Positions 43,438 to 53,906 of a DNA stretch of 64,000 nt are shown here, in pieces. Position numbers and translations under genes: made by a program. This DNA comes from Methylobacterium sp. E-045. GTDB lineage: Bacteria > Pseudomonadota > Alphaproteobacteria > Rhizobiales > Beijerinckiaceae. The stretch covers positions 186,001-250,000 of the forward strand of contig NZ_JAKSYE010000125.1 in NCBI RefSeq assembly GCF_022829685.1, given 5' to 3'. The notes below the pieces were generated by a model. It had not been told where the DNA came from and did no database searches. It was given only the letters and a program-made list of their open reading frames with translations. Numbering within the stretch: position 1 is the first letter of the stretch; each line of letters begins with the position of its first letter.

Positions 43438-43899
43438 TCAGGCGATCGACTCGATCTCCACCTCGTGCCCGTTCACCTCGACGCTGTCGCCGATGCTCTT
43501 GCCGGTGAGCGCCTTGGCCATGGGCGACACGTAGGAGATCGATCCCTTCGCCGGATCGGCCTCGTCCTCGCCGACGATGCGGAAGGTCTGCTTGGTGTCG
43601 TCCTCTTTGACGATCGAGACGGTGGAGCCGAAATGCACGGTGTCGCCGCTCATGGGCTCCACCAGTTCGGCGGAGCCGAGCCGGGCGGTCCAGTAGGCGA
43701 GGTCGCGGGTCACGCGGGCCTCGTCGGCCTTGGCGCCCGGCGTCAGCGCGGAGAACTCCGATTGCAGCCGCGCCACCTCCGCCTCCATCTGGGCCAGGCC
43801 CTGGGGGGTGACGAAATTGGGGTGGGGCGAGATTGGACGATCGGGAAGATCCTCGAAGGCTTCGCCGCCCTCACGCTCTTTGACGAATGCACTGCTCAT
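43438..43899 (-). CDS. GreA/GreB-family transcription elongation factor
   Basis: A 153-residue protein. An N-terminal coiled coil (TPQGLAQMEAEVARLQSEFS, then RVTRDLAYWTARLGSAELVE, residues 30-80) inserts into RNA polymerase to stimulate cleavage of backtracked transcripts. The C-terminal domain (GDTVHFGSTVSIVKEDDTKQ, then TGKSIGDSVEVNGHEVEI) is FKBP-like. The acidic tip that defines activity falls in the helical turn around ALTPGAKADE. An extra N-terminal tail of about 28 residues, with proline, is unusual. Which of GreA or GreB it is cannot be fixed here. Confidence 0.88.
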   Translation of the reverse strand: MSSAFVKEREGGEAFEDLPDRPISPHPNFVTPQGLAQMEAEVARLQSEFSALTPGAKADEARVTRDLAYWTARLGSAELVEPMSGDTVHFGSTVSIVKEDDTKQTFRIVGEDEADPAKGSISYVSPMAKALTGKSIGDSVEVNGHEVEIESIA

Positions 43900-43941
43900 G
43901 GAAACGGCAATGCTCCGGGGCCGAAACGGTTCCGCTTGCCC

Positions 43942-44928
43942 TCAGCCGATGGTGACGACGGTGCGGCCCCGGGTCCGCCCGGCGAGAATGTCTTCGGCGA
44001 GCGCCCCGACCTGGGCGAGAGGTACGGTGCTCGTCATTCTGGCGAGGAGGTCACGGTCGAGATCCCTCGCGATCCTCGCCCAGGCGTCTTTGCGTTTGGG
44101 CAGGGGCGTGGTGACGCTGTTGATGCCGAACAGGGTGACGCCGCGCAGGATGAAAGGCGCCACCGATGTCGGCAGGTCCATGCCGCCGGCGAGGCCGCAG
44201 GCCGCGATGGCCCCGTCGGCCTTGGTGGCGGCCAGGAGATTGGCGAGGGTCGTCGAGCCCACCGCATCGATCCCGGCGGCCCAGCGCTCCTTTGCCAAGG
44301 GTTTGCCGGGATTGGCGAGTTCGGCCCGGTCCAGGATCTCGGAGGCGCCGAGGGAAGTGAGGTATTCCGCTTCGCCGGCGCGACCGGTGACGGCGATGAC
44401 GTGCCAACCGGCCTTTGCCAGAAGCGCCACCGCCACCGACCCGACGCCGCCCGAGGCGCCGGTGACGATGGCGGGTCCATCGGAGGGTGTGAGTCCATGG
44501 GCGTCGAGGGCCATGAGACAGAGCATGGCGGTGTAACCGGCGGTGCCGACCGCCATCGCCTCTTCGGGTTTCAGTCCGTCCGGCAGCGGCACGAGCCAAT
44601 CGCCCTTCACCCGCGCGCGCTCGGCATAGGCGCCGAGATGGCTCTCACCCACGCCCCAGCCCGTGAGCACCACTGCATCGCCGGGCTTGTAGTCCGGATG
44701 CTCCGAGCTCTCGACGATGCCGGAGAAATCGATGCCGGGGATCATGGGGAAGCGGCGCACCACGGGCGAGCGACCGGTCATCGCCAGTCCGTCCTTGTAG
44801 TTGAGGGTCGAGTGCGTGACCCGGACGGTGACGTCTCCCTCCATCAGGTTCACCTCGTCGAAATCGGTGAAGCGGAGAGTCTGGCCCGCTTCGCCCTTCT
44901 CGATCACCCATGCCTTGAAGGTCGCCAT
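43942..44928 (-). CDS. acuI: Acrylyl-CoA reductase AcuI/YhdH (MDR family)
   Basis: A 328-residue medium-chain dehydrogenase/reductase without structural zinc cysteines. The catalytic N-terminal half shows LNYKDGLAMTGRSPVVRRFP and MIPGIDFSGIVESSEHPDYK near residue 45-75. The cofactor domain has IVTGASGGVGSVAVALLAKA near residue 150 and ITSLGASEILDR type positions. LKPEEAMAVGTAGYTAMLCL is also diagnostic of the AcuI/YhdH branch. It reduces acrylyl-CoA to propionyl-CoA with NADPH, and detoxifies acrylate. It is separated from the GreA/B gene by 42 bases and may be co-transcribed with it. Confidence 0.93.
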   Translation of the reverse strand: MATFKAWVIEKGEAGQTLRFTDFDEVNLMEGDVTVRVTHSTLNYKDGLAMTGRSPVVRRFPMIPGIDFSGIVESSEHPDYKPGDAVVLTGWGVGESHLGAYAERARVKGDWLVPLPDGLKPEEAMAVGTAGYTAMLCLMALDAHGLTPSDGPAIVTGASGGVGSVAVALLAKAGWHVIAVTGRAGEAEYLTSLGASEILDRAELANPGKPLAKERWAAGIDAVGSTTLANLLAATKADGAIAACGLAGGMDLPTSVAPFILRGVTLFGINSVTTPLPKRKDAWARIARDLDRDLLARMTSTVPLAQVGALAEDILAGRTRGRTVVTIG

Positions 44929-45040
44929 GTCCGTCGGTCTCCTCACGCCACGGTGATGACCTGTGGCAGGGCGGGCATGAATCAAGCCGGCCCCGAACGC
45001 GGATGCGTCCGGGGCCGGGGAGGCATCGCCCCTCGGTCGA

Positions 45041-45667
45041 TCAATAGCCGTCGTAGATGCTGCCGGTGGAGAAGCCGAGCCCAACTCCGACATCGGCCGA
45101 ACTGGCGCCGGTGATGCCGAACGCGTCGGGGATCGAGCCGATGAGCGGGGCGCGGGGGGAGATCCCATAACCGGGGCCGCCATAACCGAGCCCGCCATAA
45201 CCCGGACCGCCATGCGCCGGCACCCAGCCGGACCGGCCGCGCGAGACCAGGACGGAGCGCTGAACGCTGGCGTATTCAGCGGGGATCGTCTCGGGGATGG
45301 TCTGGCCGGGCTGGGCCAGGATCCGGCGGTGGCGCACGGCAAAGCGCGGCGGGATCTCGACCCAGCAGCCGATCAGCTCGCCGTAGGCGTCACGCCGGGT
45401 CTGCCAGACGCGGCCGCCGGGCGAGACCTGGACCTGTTCGGCGACGGTCTCGTAGACCGCGGGAATCGAGCGGTAGACGGTGCGGGCGGGGCGGACAAGA
45501 ACGCGCTCGGACACGGTGTCGTAGACGGGAGGGGTCGTGACATGCCGGTAGCATTCGGCTCCCCCGCATCCCCCGGCCTGAGCCGATGGCGCGAACATCG
45601 CCGCACCGAGCAGGACGCCGGCAACGGCGAAGGTAGAAAGCGTGAAATGGGCGACCGGCGCGGTCAT
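45041..45667 (-). CDS. Secreted protein with repeated VxV-P units and Gly-rich C-terminus
   Basis: A 208-residue protein exported by a signal peptide (TLSTFAVAGVLLGAAMFAPSAQA). After a Cys pair (GGCGGAECYRH) there are related units: YDTVSERVLVRPA, YETVAEQVQVSPG, and RILAQPGQTIPETIPAEYAS with SVQRSVLVSRG. They suggest a repeated beta arrangement. A low-complexity GGPGYGGLGYGGPGYG segment and SSADVGVGLG tail follow. I know no function. The start ATG at 45665-45667 is chosen because it places the signal peptide at the N-terminus. An inverted repeat (CAGGGT, ACCCTG at 45783-45801) lies in the AT-richer 200 bases upstream. Confidence 0.75.
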   Translation of the reverse strand: MTAPVAHFTLSTFAVAGVLLGAAMFAPSAQAGGCGGAECYRHVTTPPVYDTVSERVLVRPARTVYRSIPAVYETVAEQVQVSPGGRVWQTRRDAYGELIGCWVEIPPRFAVRHRRILAQPGQTIPETIPAEYASVQRSVLVSRGRSGWVPAHGGPGYGGLGYGGPGYGISPRAPLIGSIPDAFGITGASSADVGVGLGFSTGSIYDGY

Positions 45668-45874
45668 GCTCGAATCCTCGACACTGAAATGCGATGTGAT
45701 CGGCGCGCGCCTGACGTCGGCGTGCATCCTTCGACGCATTAGAGGCGGTCAAGTTGCCCTCGGAGCAAGCTCTATCGCAGATCAGGGTAAAATTAACCCT
45801 GGCTTAAGACTACGCAATTTTCATTCTGCTTAAGTAAAGCGAGCGATGTCGATTCACGGAGCGTTAAACCGGAT

Positions 45875-46900
45875 TCAGGTCTGGCCGCGCTTCAGCTGGT
45901 AGAAGATGTGACGGCCGATCACGTCCATCTTCTTCAAGCGCCTGGACCAGCCCGGCTTCACGTAATCGGCGTGGTAATGCGTGGCGCCGCCGACCTCGCT
46001 CAGATAGGTGCGGCCTTCGATCACCGCGCTGGCGATGCGGGTGGCGCTCTGCCAGGAGGGGCCATCGGTGATGCGCAGGGACTTGCCCTCGCAGGCGAAG
46101 GAGAACTGGCAGCCCATGTAGCGGTGGCGGTTCTGGTAGACGACGCCGCAGACATTCGACGGGTAGAGGCCGCTCTTCACGCGGTTGAGCACGACCTGGG
46201 CGACGGCCGCCTGGCCGTCCTCGGGCTCGCTCCGGGCTTCGAAATACACCGCCTCGGCGAGGCAGCGCTGCTCGCGGTCGAGGGAATCGGGAACGATCAG
46301 GTCGGCATAGCGGTGCCGGGCGTCCTCGGGGGCGACCTCGGCGATGCCGGCGCCGAGATCCTTTCGAGGCGAGAATCCGGGAATCATGAGGCTCGCCGCC
46401 GCGACCTCGATCGGGGTGGCATCCGCCGGGGCCGGTGTCGTCGACGACAGGGCGATGGCGCGCGGGATGGCCGGTGTGGCGCCGTCCGACGGTTCGTCGG
46501 CCTCTTCCTCGCCGGTCATCTCGTGCGGGAGCGTGAAACCCGAAGCCGGTTCGAGGTCGGGCGACCAGACCGCGGAGCCGGGGACCAGAAGGCCGGTCTC
46601 GGCGCCTGACAGGCCGACCCTGACGACGGGCACCGTCACGTCCTGGCGGGCACCCGCCTCATGGTTCGGATAGAGCCGCTCCGTCGCCCTGGCGTCGACA
46701 CGGCGACGGAGTCCCGGCGTATCGTGCGGGAGCCGCAGGGCGATCCTCGCTCCGCCCTGCCCCGTCAGCCCGGCGGCGGAAGGGTCGGTTCCGGCGCTTG
46801 CGGTGAAGGAGACGACGAATCCGAGGGCGAGGGTCCACGGCACCATGGAGGCGCGAAACCAGGGCCGTCGGCAGGGGCGGCGAACGCGTTTCGTACTCAC
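45875..46900 (-). CDS. SleB/CwlJ-type cell wall hydrolase (periplasmic)
   Basis: About 341 residues. A basic N-terminus and hydrophobic stretch (MVPWTLALGFVVSFTASA) form a likely signal peptide. A poorly conserved Pro/Thr-rich middle follows. The hydrolase domain starts near residue 210 with REQRCLAEAVYFEARSEPED, GQAAVAQVVLNRVKSGLYPS and NVCGVVYQNRHRYMGCQFSF, typical of the Hydrolase_2/SleB fold. ATHYHADYVKPGWSR at the C-terminus is also conserved. It should cleave peptidoglycan as a lytic enzyme. The start is unclear: GTG at 46900, with ATG 46846 as alternative. Confidence 0.86.
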   Translation of the reverse strand: MSTKRVRRPCRRPWFRASMVPWTLALGFVVSFTASAGTDPSAAGLTGQGGARIALRLPHDTPGLRRRVDARATERLYPNHEAGARQDVTVPVVRVGLSGAETGLLVPGSAVWSPDLEPASGFTLPHEMTGEEEADEPSDGATPAIPRAIALSSTTPAPADATPIEVAAASLMIPGFSPRKDLGAGIAEVAPEDARHRYADLIVPDSLDREQRCLAEAVYFEARSEPEDGQAAVAQVVLNRVKSGLYPSNVCGVVYQNRHRYMGCQFSFACEGKSLRITDGPSWQSATRIASAVIEGRTYLSEVGGATHYHADYVKPGWSRRLKKMDVIGRHIFYQLKRGQT

Positions 46901-47076
46901 GACCAAACAACCCGGTTGGGGACCTAGCCTCGCTGGTCACGCGCAGGAGCGACCAGAAGGTATGTTCCAAACTATCGGGCGTTATGGTTGCGAGTGTCTT
47001 AAGACGACGCGCGCGATCGCGTCTCCGGTAGACCTCGATCGGTCACCGCACATCGTCCTGACGTCTTGCCGGGCGA

Positions 47077-47334
47077 TCAGAGGTTTCCGGGTCGACCGTG
47101 CGTCACCGCCAGGGCGCCCACGAGAGCATCGATGCTGGAGCCCCCTTTGGCCCCTGCGATGCGATCCGCATCGGCATTGCTCTGCGTCGCGACGGCGAAG
47201 ACGAGAAGGGCGATGGTCGCAAGACCGCCGAGCGCCGAGACGACCCAGAGATAGGCCTGCTGGACGACCCGAGGGACGGGCACGGCATGCGGGGTTTCGG
47301 AGAGAAATACAGGAGGTTGGCTCGAGTCGCTCAT
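47077..47334 (-). CDS. Small single-pass membrane protein, unknown
   Basis: An 85-residue protein with one helix (VVSALGGLATIALLVFAVAT) after a Pro-rich, polar N-terminus (SDSSQPPVFLSETPHAVPVP). A C-terminal segment with Gly/Asp follows. No family is recognised. The ATG at 47332-47334 lacks a strong ribosome-binding site. A weak EcfG-like box lies about 78 bases upstream on the same strand, so it may be stress-regulated (inference). Confidence 0.55.
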   Translation of the reverse strand: MSDSSQPPVFLSETPHAVPVPRVVQQAYLWVVSALGGLATIALLVFAVATQSNADADRIAGAKGGSSIDALVGALAVTHGRPGNL

Positions 47335-47411
47335 GGTCGGCGTTCCCGCGCGTTCAATGCCATCCCACCCAGCCGGGAGCGTCGTCGCGCTTTGGACTGG
47401 CACTAGCAGTC

Positions 47412-47436
47412 AACGTGCCGAAACGACATCGGTTCA
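47412..47436 (-). promoter_or_regulatory. Weak EcfG-like promoter, one mismatch
   Basis: On the minus strand TGAAC-N16-CGTT (TGAAC in place of GGAAC) lies 78 bases upstream of the small membrane protein start. One mismatch in the -35 box lowers confidence. Confidence 0.3.
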
Positions 47437-47521
47437 CCGGGTTTTCAGAGATTTGTTCAACGACATTTTCGACGCGCATCGTGCCGAAGGGTCTGTGGAC
47501 AATCGCGCCCGGGAACGGGCC

Positions 47522-47549
47522 AAAGAAAAAGGGCGGCCACCGGCCGCCC
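47522..47549 (-). terminator. Intrinsic terminator of ppdK
   Basis: GGGCGGCC and GGCCGCCC form a perfect eight-base stem around a three-base loop. On the minus strand it is followed by TTTTTCTTT. It lies 32 bases past the ppdK stop. Confidence 0.9.
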
Positions 47550-47581
47550 TGTCCCGTCTGGCTGTCCGGACGGTGCGGCGC

Positions 47582-50260
<2,679 letters not shown>

Positions 50261-50575
50261 CGTCATTGATCCGCTTGCAGCACGTCGGGATATCATACCC
50301 CTAGATGCCGCGTTGGACCATTGCATGCTGCAACGCAAGATGAACGGCCGTCCCGGGGGCGTTGCATGTAACGGGAGCCCGGGTTTGTCATACCTCGACA
50401 CGCCCGATACGCGCCGTCCGAAGAACGGGTCCGAGACCGCGAGCCCGGACGGTTCCACCGGAATGCGGGCAAGTCTCGCTCCCGGCGGACCTCGCCCGAG
50501 GATCGAGGGGCGTCGGCGCGGCCGTACCCCGCGGTTGCCGCGGCCTCGGCCCCCTGCTCGGACCCGATACTCGCC
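50261..50575. other. Intergenic region between ppdK and the L,D-transpeptidase
   Basis: No gene is supported. A self-complementary CCGCGG pair (near 50,530-50,544) could form a small hairpin past the transpeptidase stop. The ppdK promoter should be in the right part of ppdK's upstream region (50,261-50,330), which I could not resolve. Confidence 0.35.
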
Positions 50576-51217
50576 TCAGACCCGATATTTGCCGTTGCGC
50601 CTGACCAGCACCCGCGTGCCGACGGGAACGCGCTCGAACAGGTCGACGATGTCTTCGTTCAGCATGCGGACGCAGCCGGACGACATCTGCTCGCCGATGC
50701 TCCACGGCTCGTTGGTGCCGTGGATGCGGAACAGGATGTCCCGGTTGTTCTGGTAGAGGTAGAGCGCGCGGGCCCCGAGCGGGTTGTCGACGCCGCCCTT
50801 GCGGGTCCGCGGCAGGTCGGGGTTGAGGGAGACCATCGTGGTGGTGGGGCTCCAGTCCGGCCACACGCCCTTGCGGCCGACCTTGGCCTCGCCTTTCCAG
50901 GAAAAGCCGAGCTTGCCGACGCCGATGCCGTACTGACGGGCCGTGCCGTCCTCCTGCACCAGGGCGAGCTGACGGTTGTCGATATCGACGACGATGGTGC
51001 CCGGCTTCTCCGCGCCCGTGTAGCGCACGACCTGGCGACGGTACTTCGGGTCGAGCCGCGACGTATCCACCAACGGGACGTCGTAGGGCTTGTCGGGCAT
51101 CGAACCGGTATACCACGCAGCCTCGTCGTCCTGTGCGACCGTCACGGGGCCACGGGAATTGCACGCGGCCAATGGAGCGATGACGAGCAGGCTGAGAAAG
51201 ACGCGGCGAAGAGGCAT
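50576..51217 (-). CDS. L,D-transpeptidase (YkuD) lipoprotein
   Basis: A 213-residue protein. The N-terminal sequence MPLRRVFLSLLVIAPLAACN carries a lipobox with Cys at residue 20, so it is lipid-anchored to the envelope. The catalytic domain has VVDIDNRQLALVQEDGTARQ, then YGIGVGKLGFSWKGEAKVGR, and the active-site motif HGTNEPWSIGEQMSSGCVRM near residue 165, where Ser-x-Gly-Cys-Val-Arg supplies the catalytic Cys. It forms 3-3 or lipoprotein crosslinks in peptidoglycan. The ATG at 51217 has a GGAG site upstream. A longer in-frame start would hide the signal sequence. Confidence 0.92.
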   Translation of the reverse strand: MPLRRVFLSLLVIAPLAACNSRGPVTVAQDDEAAWYTGSMPDKPYDVPLVDTSRLDPKYRRQVVRYTGAEKPGTIVVDIDNRQLALVQEDGTARQYGIGVGKLGFSWKGEAKVGRKGVWPDWSPTTTMVSLNPDLPRTRKGGVDNPLGARALYLYQNNRDILFRIHGTNEPWSIGEQMSSGCVRMLNEDIVDLFERVPVGTRVLVRRNGKYRV

Positions 51218-51336
51218 CGAGGGCTCCACGAGAGTGGTCGTCGGGCGGATCATTGCCCTCATGACTACCGTCCGGTGGCCTCTGATGTTGTGTCTTTCAC
51301 GTCTCAGCTGGAGGGAACATGGCCATCCTGCCGGAT

Positions 51337-51564
51337 TTACGAGAGGTCGTGCTCGCGGAACCCGCCCGTCTGGCTCGGCTGACCTTGCGCATTCAGCACG
51401 CCCACCCCGAGCCATCTGCCATCGCGCGCGATCGGCTCCACCCGCATCCCGGCGGGAGGCCGCCTGGCCACGGGAAACGCCGTTCCGGGACCCGTTCTCA
51501 GGTCGAGGTCAACGATGATGTCGGCGAGACCGTCCCAACGGTAACCTGCGATGACATAGAACAC
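51337..51564 (-). CDS. SH3-like domain protein, small
   Basis: A 75-residue protein with a GTG start. The core IIVDLDLRTGPGTAFPVARR, then PPAGMRVEPIARDGRWLGVG matches the bacterial SH3 (SH3b) fold, which binds peptidoglycan or peptides. There is no signal peptide in the frame and no clear ribosome-binding site, so it may be a truncated remnant of a larger secreted protein, or start elsewhere. It lies about 120 bases upstream of the L,D-transpeptidase, suggesting a shared envelope role. Confidence 0.5.
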   Translation of the reverse strand: MFYVIAGYRWDGLADIIVDLDLRTGPGTAFPVARRPPAGMRVEPIARDGRWLGVGVLNAQGQPSQTGGFREHDLS

Positions 51565-51676
51565 TTCAGGTGAGCCTTTCGCTGAGGATCTCTCGAAGTC
51601 GCGTTGCTCCCTCCGGCGGCAGGAGGCATGGTGGCGGGCACGCGGCCAAGCCGCCGGAAACCGAGGCGCAGGGGCG

Positions 51677-52120
51677 ATGGCCGATACTCAGACGCTCACC
51701 GTTCCGGAGATCGAGGAACCCCTCGCCGACGTCGGGCCGGCGATTCATCTCGACCATTGCGTGATCCATGTCTCGGATTGGGAGCGGTCCACCGCGTTCT
51801 ATCGCGATGTGCTCGGGGCCGAGGTGATCCCCCGTGGGAAAGGGGTCGCCTACCGGTTCGGCGGCGTTCAGCTGAACGTCCACGGTCCGGGCCTGTCGCC
51901 GACGCCCCTGGCCGAACGGCCGGTGATGCCCGGCGGCAGCGATCTGTGCTTTCGCTGGTCGGGGTCCATCGACGACGCGATGGCGCATCTCGCAGCGCGG
52001 GGCGTTCCGATCGAACTCGGCCCCGTGGAACGCAACGGGGCGGCCGGCACGGGAATCAGCGTCTATTTTCGCGATCCGGACGGGTCGTTGATGGAGTTCA
52101 TCACCTACCCGACGGAATGA
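51677..52120 (+). CDS. VOC-family (glyoxalase/dioxygenase-like) protein
   Basis: A 147-residue protein with the beta-alpha-beta-beta-beta vicinal oxygen chelate fold twice. The first half starts IHLDHCVIHVSDWERSTAFY, with the metal-ligand His, and ends FGGVQLNVHGPG. The second has DLCFRWSGSIDDAMAHLAAR and the C-terminal YFRDPDGSLMEFITYP with the Glu ligand. It resembles small single-protein glyoxalase or fosfomycin-resistance-like proteins; the substrate is unknown. A GAGG element precedes the ATG. Confidence 0.88.
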   Translation: MADTQTLTVPEIEEPLADVGPAIHLDHCVIHVSDWERSTAFYRDVLGAEVIPRGKGVAYRFGGVQLNVHGPGLSPTPLAERPVMPGGSDLCFRWSGSIDDAMAHLAARGVPIELGPVERNGAAGTGISVYFRDPDGSLMEFITYPTE

Positions 52121-52130
52121 CGGTCCCGAT

Positions 52131-52574
52131 TCAGGCGCGGCGTTCCGCCAGTTGCTGGTTCGTATGTTCGAGCCGTAGCGCGAGTTCTCGCATCACGGCG
52201 ATGCTGATCTGCGGGAACTGAGCCAGGAGTTCGAGGAAGACGGTCCGATCGATCCGCAGGGCCGTCACGGGAGTGTCCGCCTGGACGGTGGCCGAGCGCG
52301 GCTGATCGGCCAGGATGCCCATCTCGCCCACGAGGGCATTCGGCCCGAGGAGGGCCAGACGGAACGGGCCGAGCGATCCTTCGATGGTGACGGCCGCCGA
52401 GCCTTCCAGAAGAAGGTAGGCGGCATCCGCCACGTCGCCTCGGGCGAAGAGCTGCTGGCCGGCCTCGAAATGAACCCGCTCACTGGTGAAGGCGAGGAGC
52501 TTCAGGCGCGACGGCTCGACACCGCGAAACAACGGTACCTGTCGAAGGGAAGAGACCTCCGTGTCGAGGGTCAT
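52131..52574 (-). CDS. Cyclic nucleotide-binding domain protein
   Basis: A 147-residue single-domain protein. The cNMP fold starts SLRQVPLFRGVEPSRLKLLA, with ERVHFEAGQQLFARGDVADA, AYLLLEGSAAV and GEMGILADQPRSATVQADTP near residue 85-105, the phosphate-binding cassette with Arg. A C-terminal helix follows. No DNA-binding or membrane domain is attached. It may be a regulatory subunit or sense cyclic nucleotides on its own. Confidence 0.88.
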   Translation of the reverse strand: MTLDTEVSSLRQVPLFRGVEPSRLKLLAFTSERVHFEAGQQLFARGDVADAAYLLLEGSAAVTIEGSLGPFRLALLGPNALVGEMGILADQPRSATVQADTPVTALRIDRTVFLELLAQFPQISIAVMRELALRLEHTNQQLAERRA

Positions 52575-52859
52575 GATGCATGGACCATTCTGAGCGTTGC
52601 GCTGACCGGCGCCGCCCTCCGGGCGCCTTTACGTCCCGCGCATCCATGCGGTTTGCTCACGCATTGTCCAGCCCTGCCCCATCCTGGCGCATGCCTTCGC
52701 GTCACCAGGCTGGCCGAGGCGGTGCGGTGGCGCCACGCCACGGCAGTGCCCGACCGCAGGGCGGAGCTGATTTCTCCCTGCGCCGAGGCAGGTGACGACA
52801 GTGATGGTCCGTGCCCTGCCAGATGGAGGCGGCCATTTGTCTTCGGCAACGTGGGCCGA

Positions 52860-52884
52860 GGAACCATCGATATTGGCGAAGGTT
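52860..52884 (+). promoter_or_regulatory. EcfG-like promoter of the KGG-repeat stress gene
   Basis: GGAAC at 52860-52864 is followed after 16 bases by GGTT (consensus CGTT, one mismatch). The KGG gene starts 35 bases downstream. The rest of 52,575-52,919 shows no gene. The position and the stress-protein nature of the gene support it. Confidence 0.5.
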
Positions 52885-52919
52885 GTTCTGTTCGAGAACC
52901 ACATGCTGAGGAGGCGCTG

Positions 52920-53114
52920 ATGGCATCAGGAAATTCTACCTCGAAGCGAGGTTTTGCATCGATGGATCTGGAGCGGCAACGCGAGATCGCGAGCAAGGGT
53001 GGACGAAGCGTCCCGGCGGAGAAGCGTTCCTTCTCCCAGGATCGAGAACTCGCTTCCTCGGCGGGGCGCAAAGGCGGCCAGTCGACGACCCCCGGACGCC
53101 ACGGCGAAGACTAA
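52920..53114 (+). CDS. KGG-repeat general stress protein
   Basis: A 64-residue hydrophilic protein. The unit FASMDLERQREIASKGGRSV, then SFSQDRELASSAGRKGGQST shows the two KGG motifs of the stress-induced-protein (con-10/GsiB-like) family. Such proteins are disordered and accumulate under starvation, heat or osmotic stress. A strong GAGGAGG ribosome-binding site precedes the ATG, an EcfG-like promoter lies upstream and a terminator follows. It is therefore a single-gene stress unit. Confidence 0.9.
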   Translation: MASGNSTSKRGFASMDLERQREIASKGGRSVPAEKRSFSQDRELASSAGRKGGQSTTPGRHGED

Positions 53115-53136
53115 GGTCCGGATCGAGAGCGAAACG

Positions 53137-53172
53137 AGGCGCGCATCGGTTTTTCCGGTGTGCGCCTTTTTT
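53137..53172 (+). terminator. Intrinsic terminator of the KGG gene
   Basis: AGGCGCGCATCGG pairs with CCGGTGTGCGCCT (one G-U) around TTTTT, followed by a T-run. It lies 23 bases past the stop. Confidence 0.9.
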
Positions 53173-53220
53173 ATTTCGGGCACGCTTCGGCAAACGACGC
53201 CGTTTCTCAAGGATCGCTAT

Positions 53221-53267
53221 CGACACGAAAAAACCCTTCGCTTGTTCGCGAAGGGTTTTTCGTGTCG
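53221..53267. terminator. Long palindromic bidirectional terminator
   Basis: CGACACG plus A-run plus CCCTTCGC mirrors GCGAAGGG plus T-run plus CGTGTCG, with a six-base loop and one unpaired base. It serves the minus-strand gene ending at 53,290 and can also stop plus-strand read-through. Confidence 0.9.
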
Positions 53268-53289
53268 CTCGGGGTGGAGCGAGAGGCGG

Positions 53290-53670
53290 TCAGGCGATGC
53301 AGCGTCCCGGAATCATGCGACGGGCCTCGGGGCCAGCCAACGAACTGATCGCTCCTTCGCAGCCATCCCGCATCGTCCGGCGCGGCTTGAGCACCGGCTT
53401 CTCCGTCTGCGCGGAATCCTGGTCGGACGACATTGCAGGAGTCCGGCGCTCTTCGGTGTGTGCCGTCGAGATCCGGATCGCCGCACCCTTGACCGTGGTC
53501 GGTCCGGATGGGGCAACGATGACGGCGGGGCTGACGGCCGCGGGCGCCTGCCGTGTGACGGCACCGGGGGGCGAACGAAGGTCCGCCTCGCGCTGCAGGA
53601 TGGGATGTACGAGCATCGTCAGGAGCAGCGCAGGGCCACCGACACTCAGGACCAGACCCGACCGAAGCAT
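53290..53670 (-). CDS. Small secreted/membrane-anchored protein, EcfG-controlled candidate
   Basis: A 126-residue protein. The N-terminus MLRSGLVLSVGGPALLLTML is a signal peptide or anchor. A disordered Ala/Pro/Thr region follows. The C-terminal CEGAISSLAGPEARRMIPGRC with two cysteines resembles the short disulfide tail found on many small exported proteins of Rhizobiales. The ATG at 53668-53670 has GGAG nine bases ahead. An exact EcfG box lies 40 bases upstream on the same strand, so the gene belongs to the stress regulon (inference). No biochemical function is known. Confidence 0.7.
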   Translation of the reverse strand: MLRSGLVLSVGGPALLLTMLVHPILQREADLRSPPGAVTRQAPAAVSPAVIVAPSGPTTVKGAAIRISTAHTEERRTPAMSSDQDSAQTEKPVLKPRRTMRDGCEGAISSLAGPEARRMIPGRCIA

Positions 53671-53709
53671 TGCCGTAATCTCCAAACGGAGCTTGACAGG
53701 ATGCTGGAC

Positions 53710-53735
53710 AACGGAAAGAGCCGGTCACCGGTTCC
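53710..53735 (-). promoter_or_regulatory. EcfG-type promoter of the small secreted protein
   Basis: Minus strand GGAAC-N17-CGTT, exact. The gene starts 40 bases downstream. Confidence 0.75.
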
Positions 53736-53875
53736 TTGACTGGTCTAAAAACTTTACGGCCAGTAAACAAGATCGTGTTTGCTGCATAAACTTTTCGATG
53801 AATGGCGGCTCTCTCGCCCGGGACCGTGGCATAAAAATCACGGCAATCCGTAAAATGACGGACGGCGCATTTCTT

Positions 53876-53900
53876 GGAACCGTGTTGCATCCGGCTCGTT
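53876..53900 (+). promoter_or_regulatory. EcfG-type promoter of a candidate small RNA
   Basis: GGAAC at 53876-53880 and CGTT at 53897-53900 are 16 bases apart, an exact match. No protein gene follows; an intrinsic terminator lies 64 bases further on. Confidence 0.75.
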
Positions 53901-53906
53901 GTCAGG

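Noticed and set aside
43900..43941. EcfG-like pieces (AACG and GTTCC) before the GreA/B gene
   Set aside because: The elements are 22 bases apart or adjoining, outside the permitted 16-17 base spacing.
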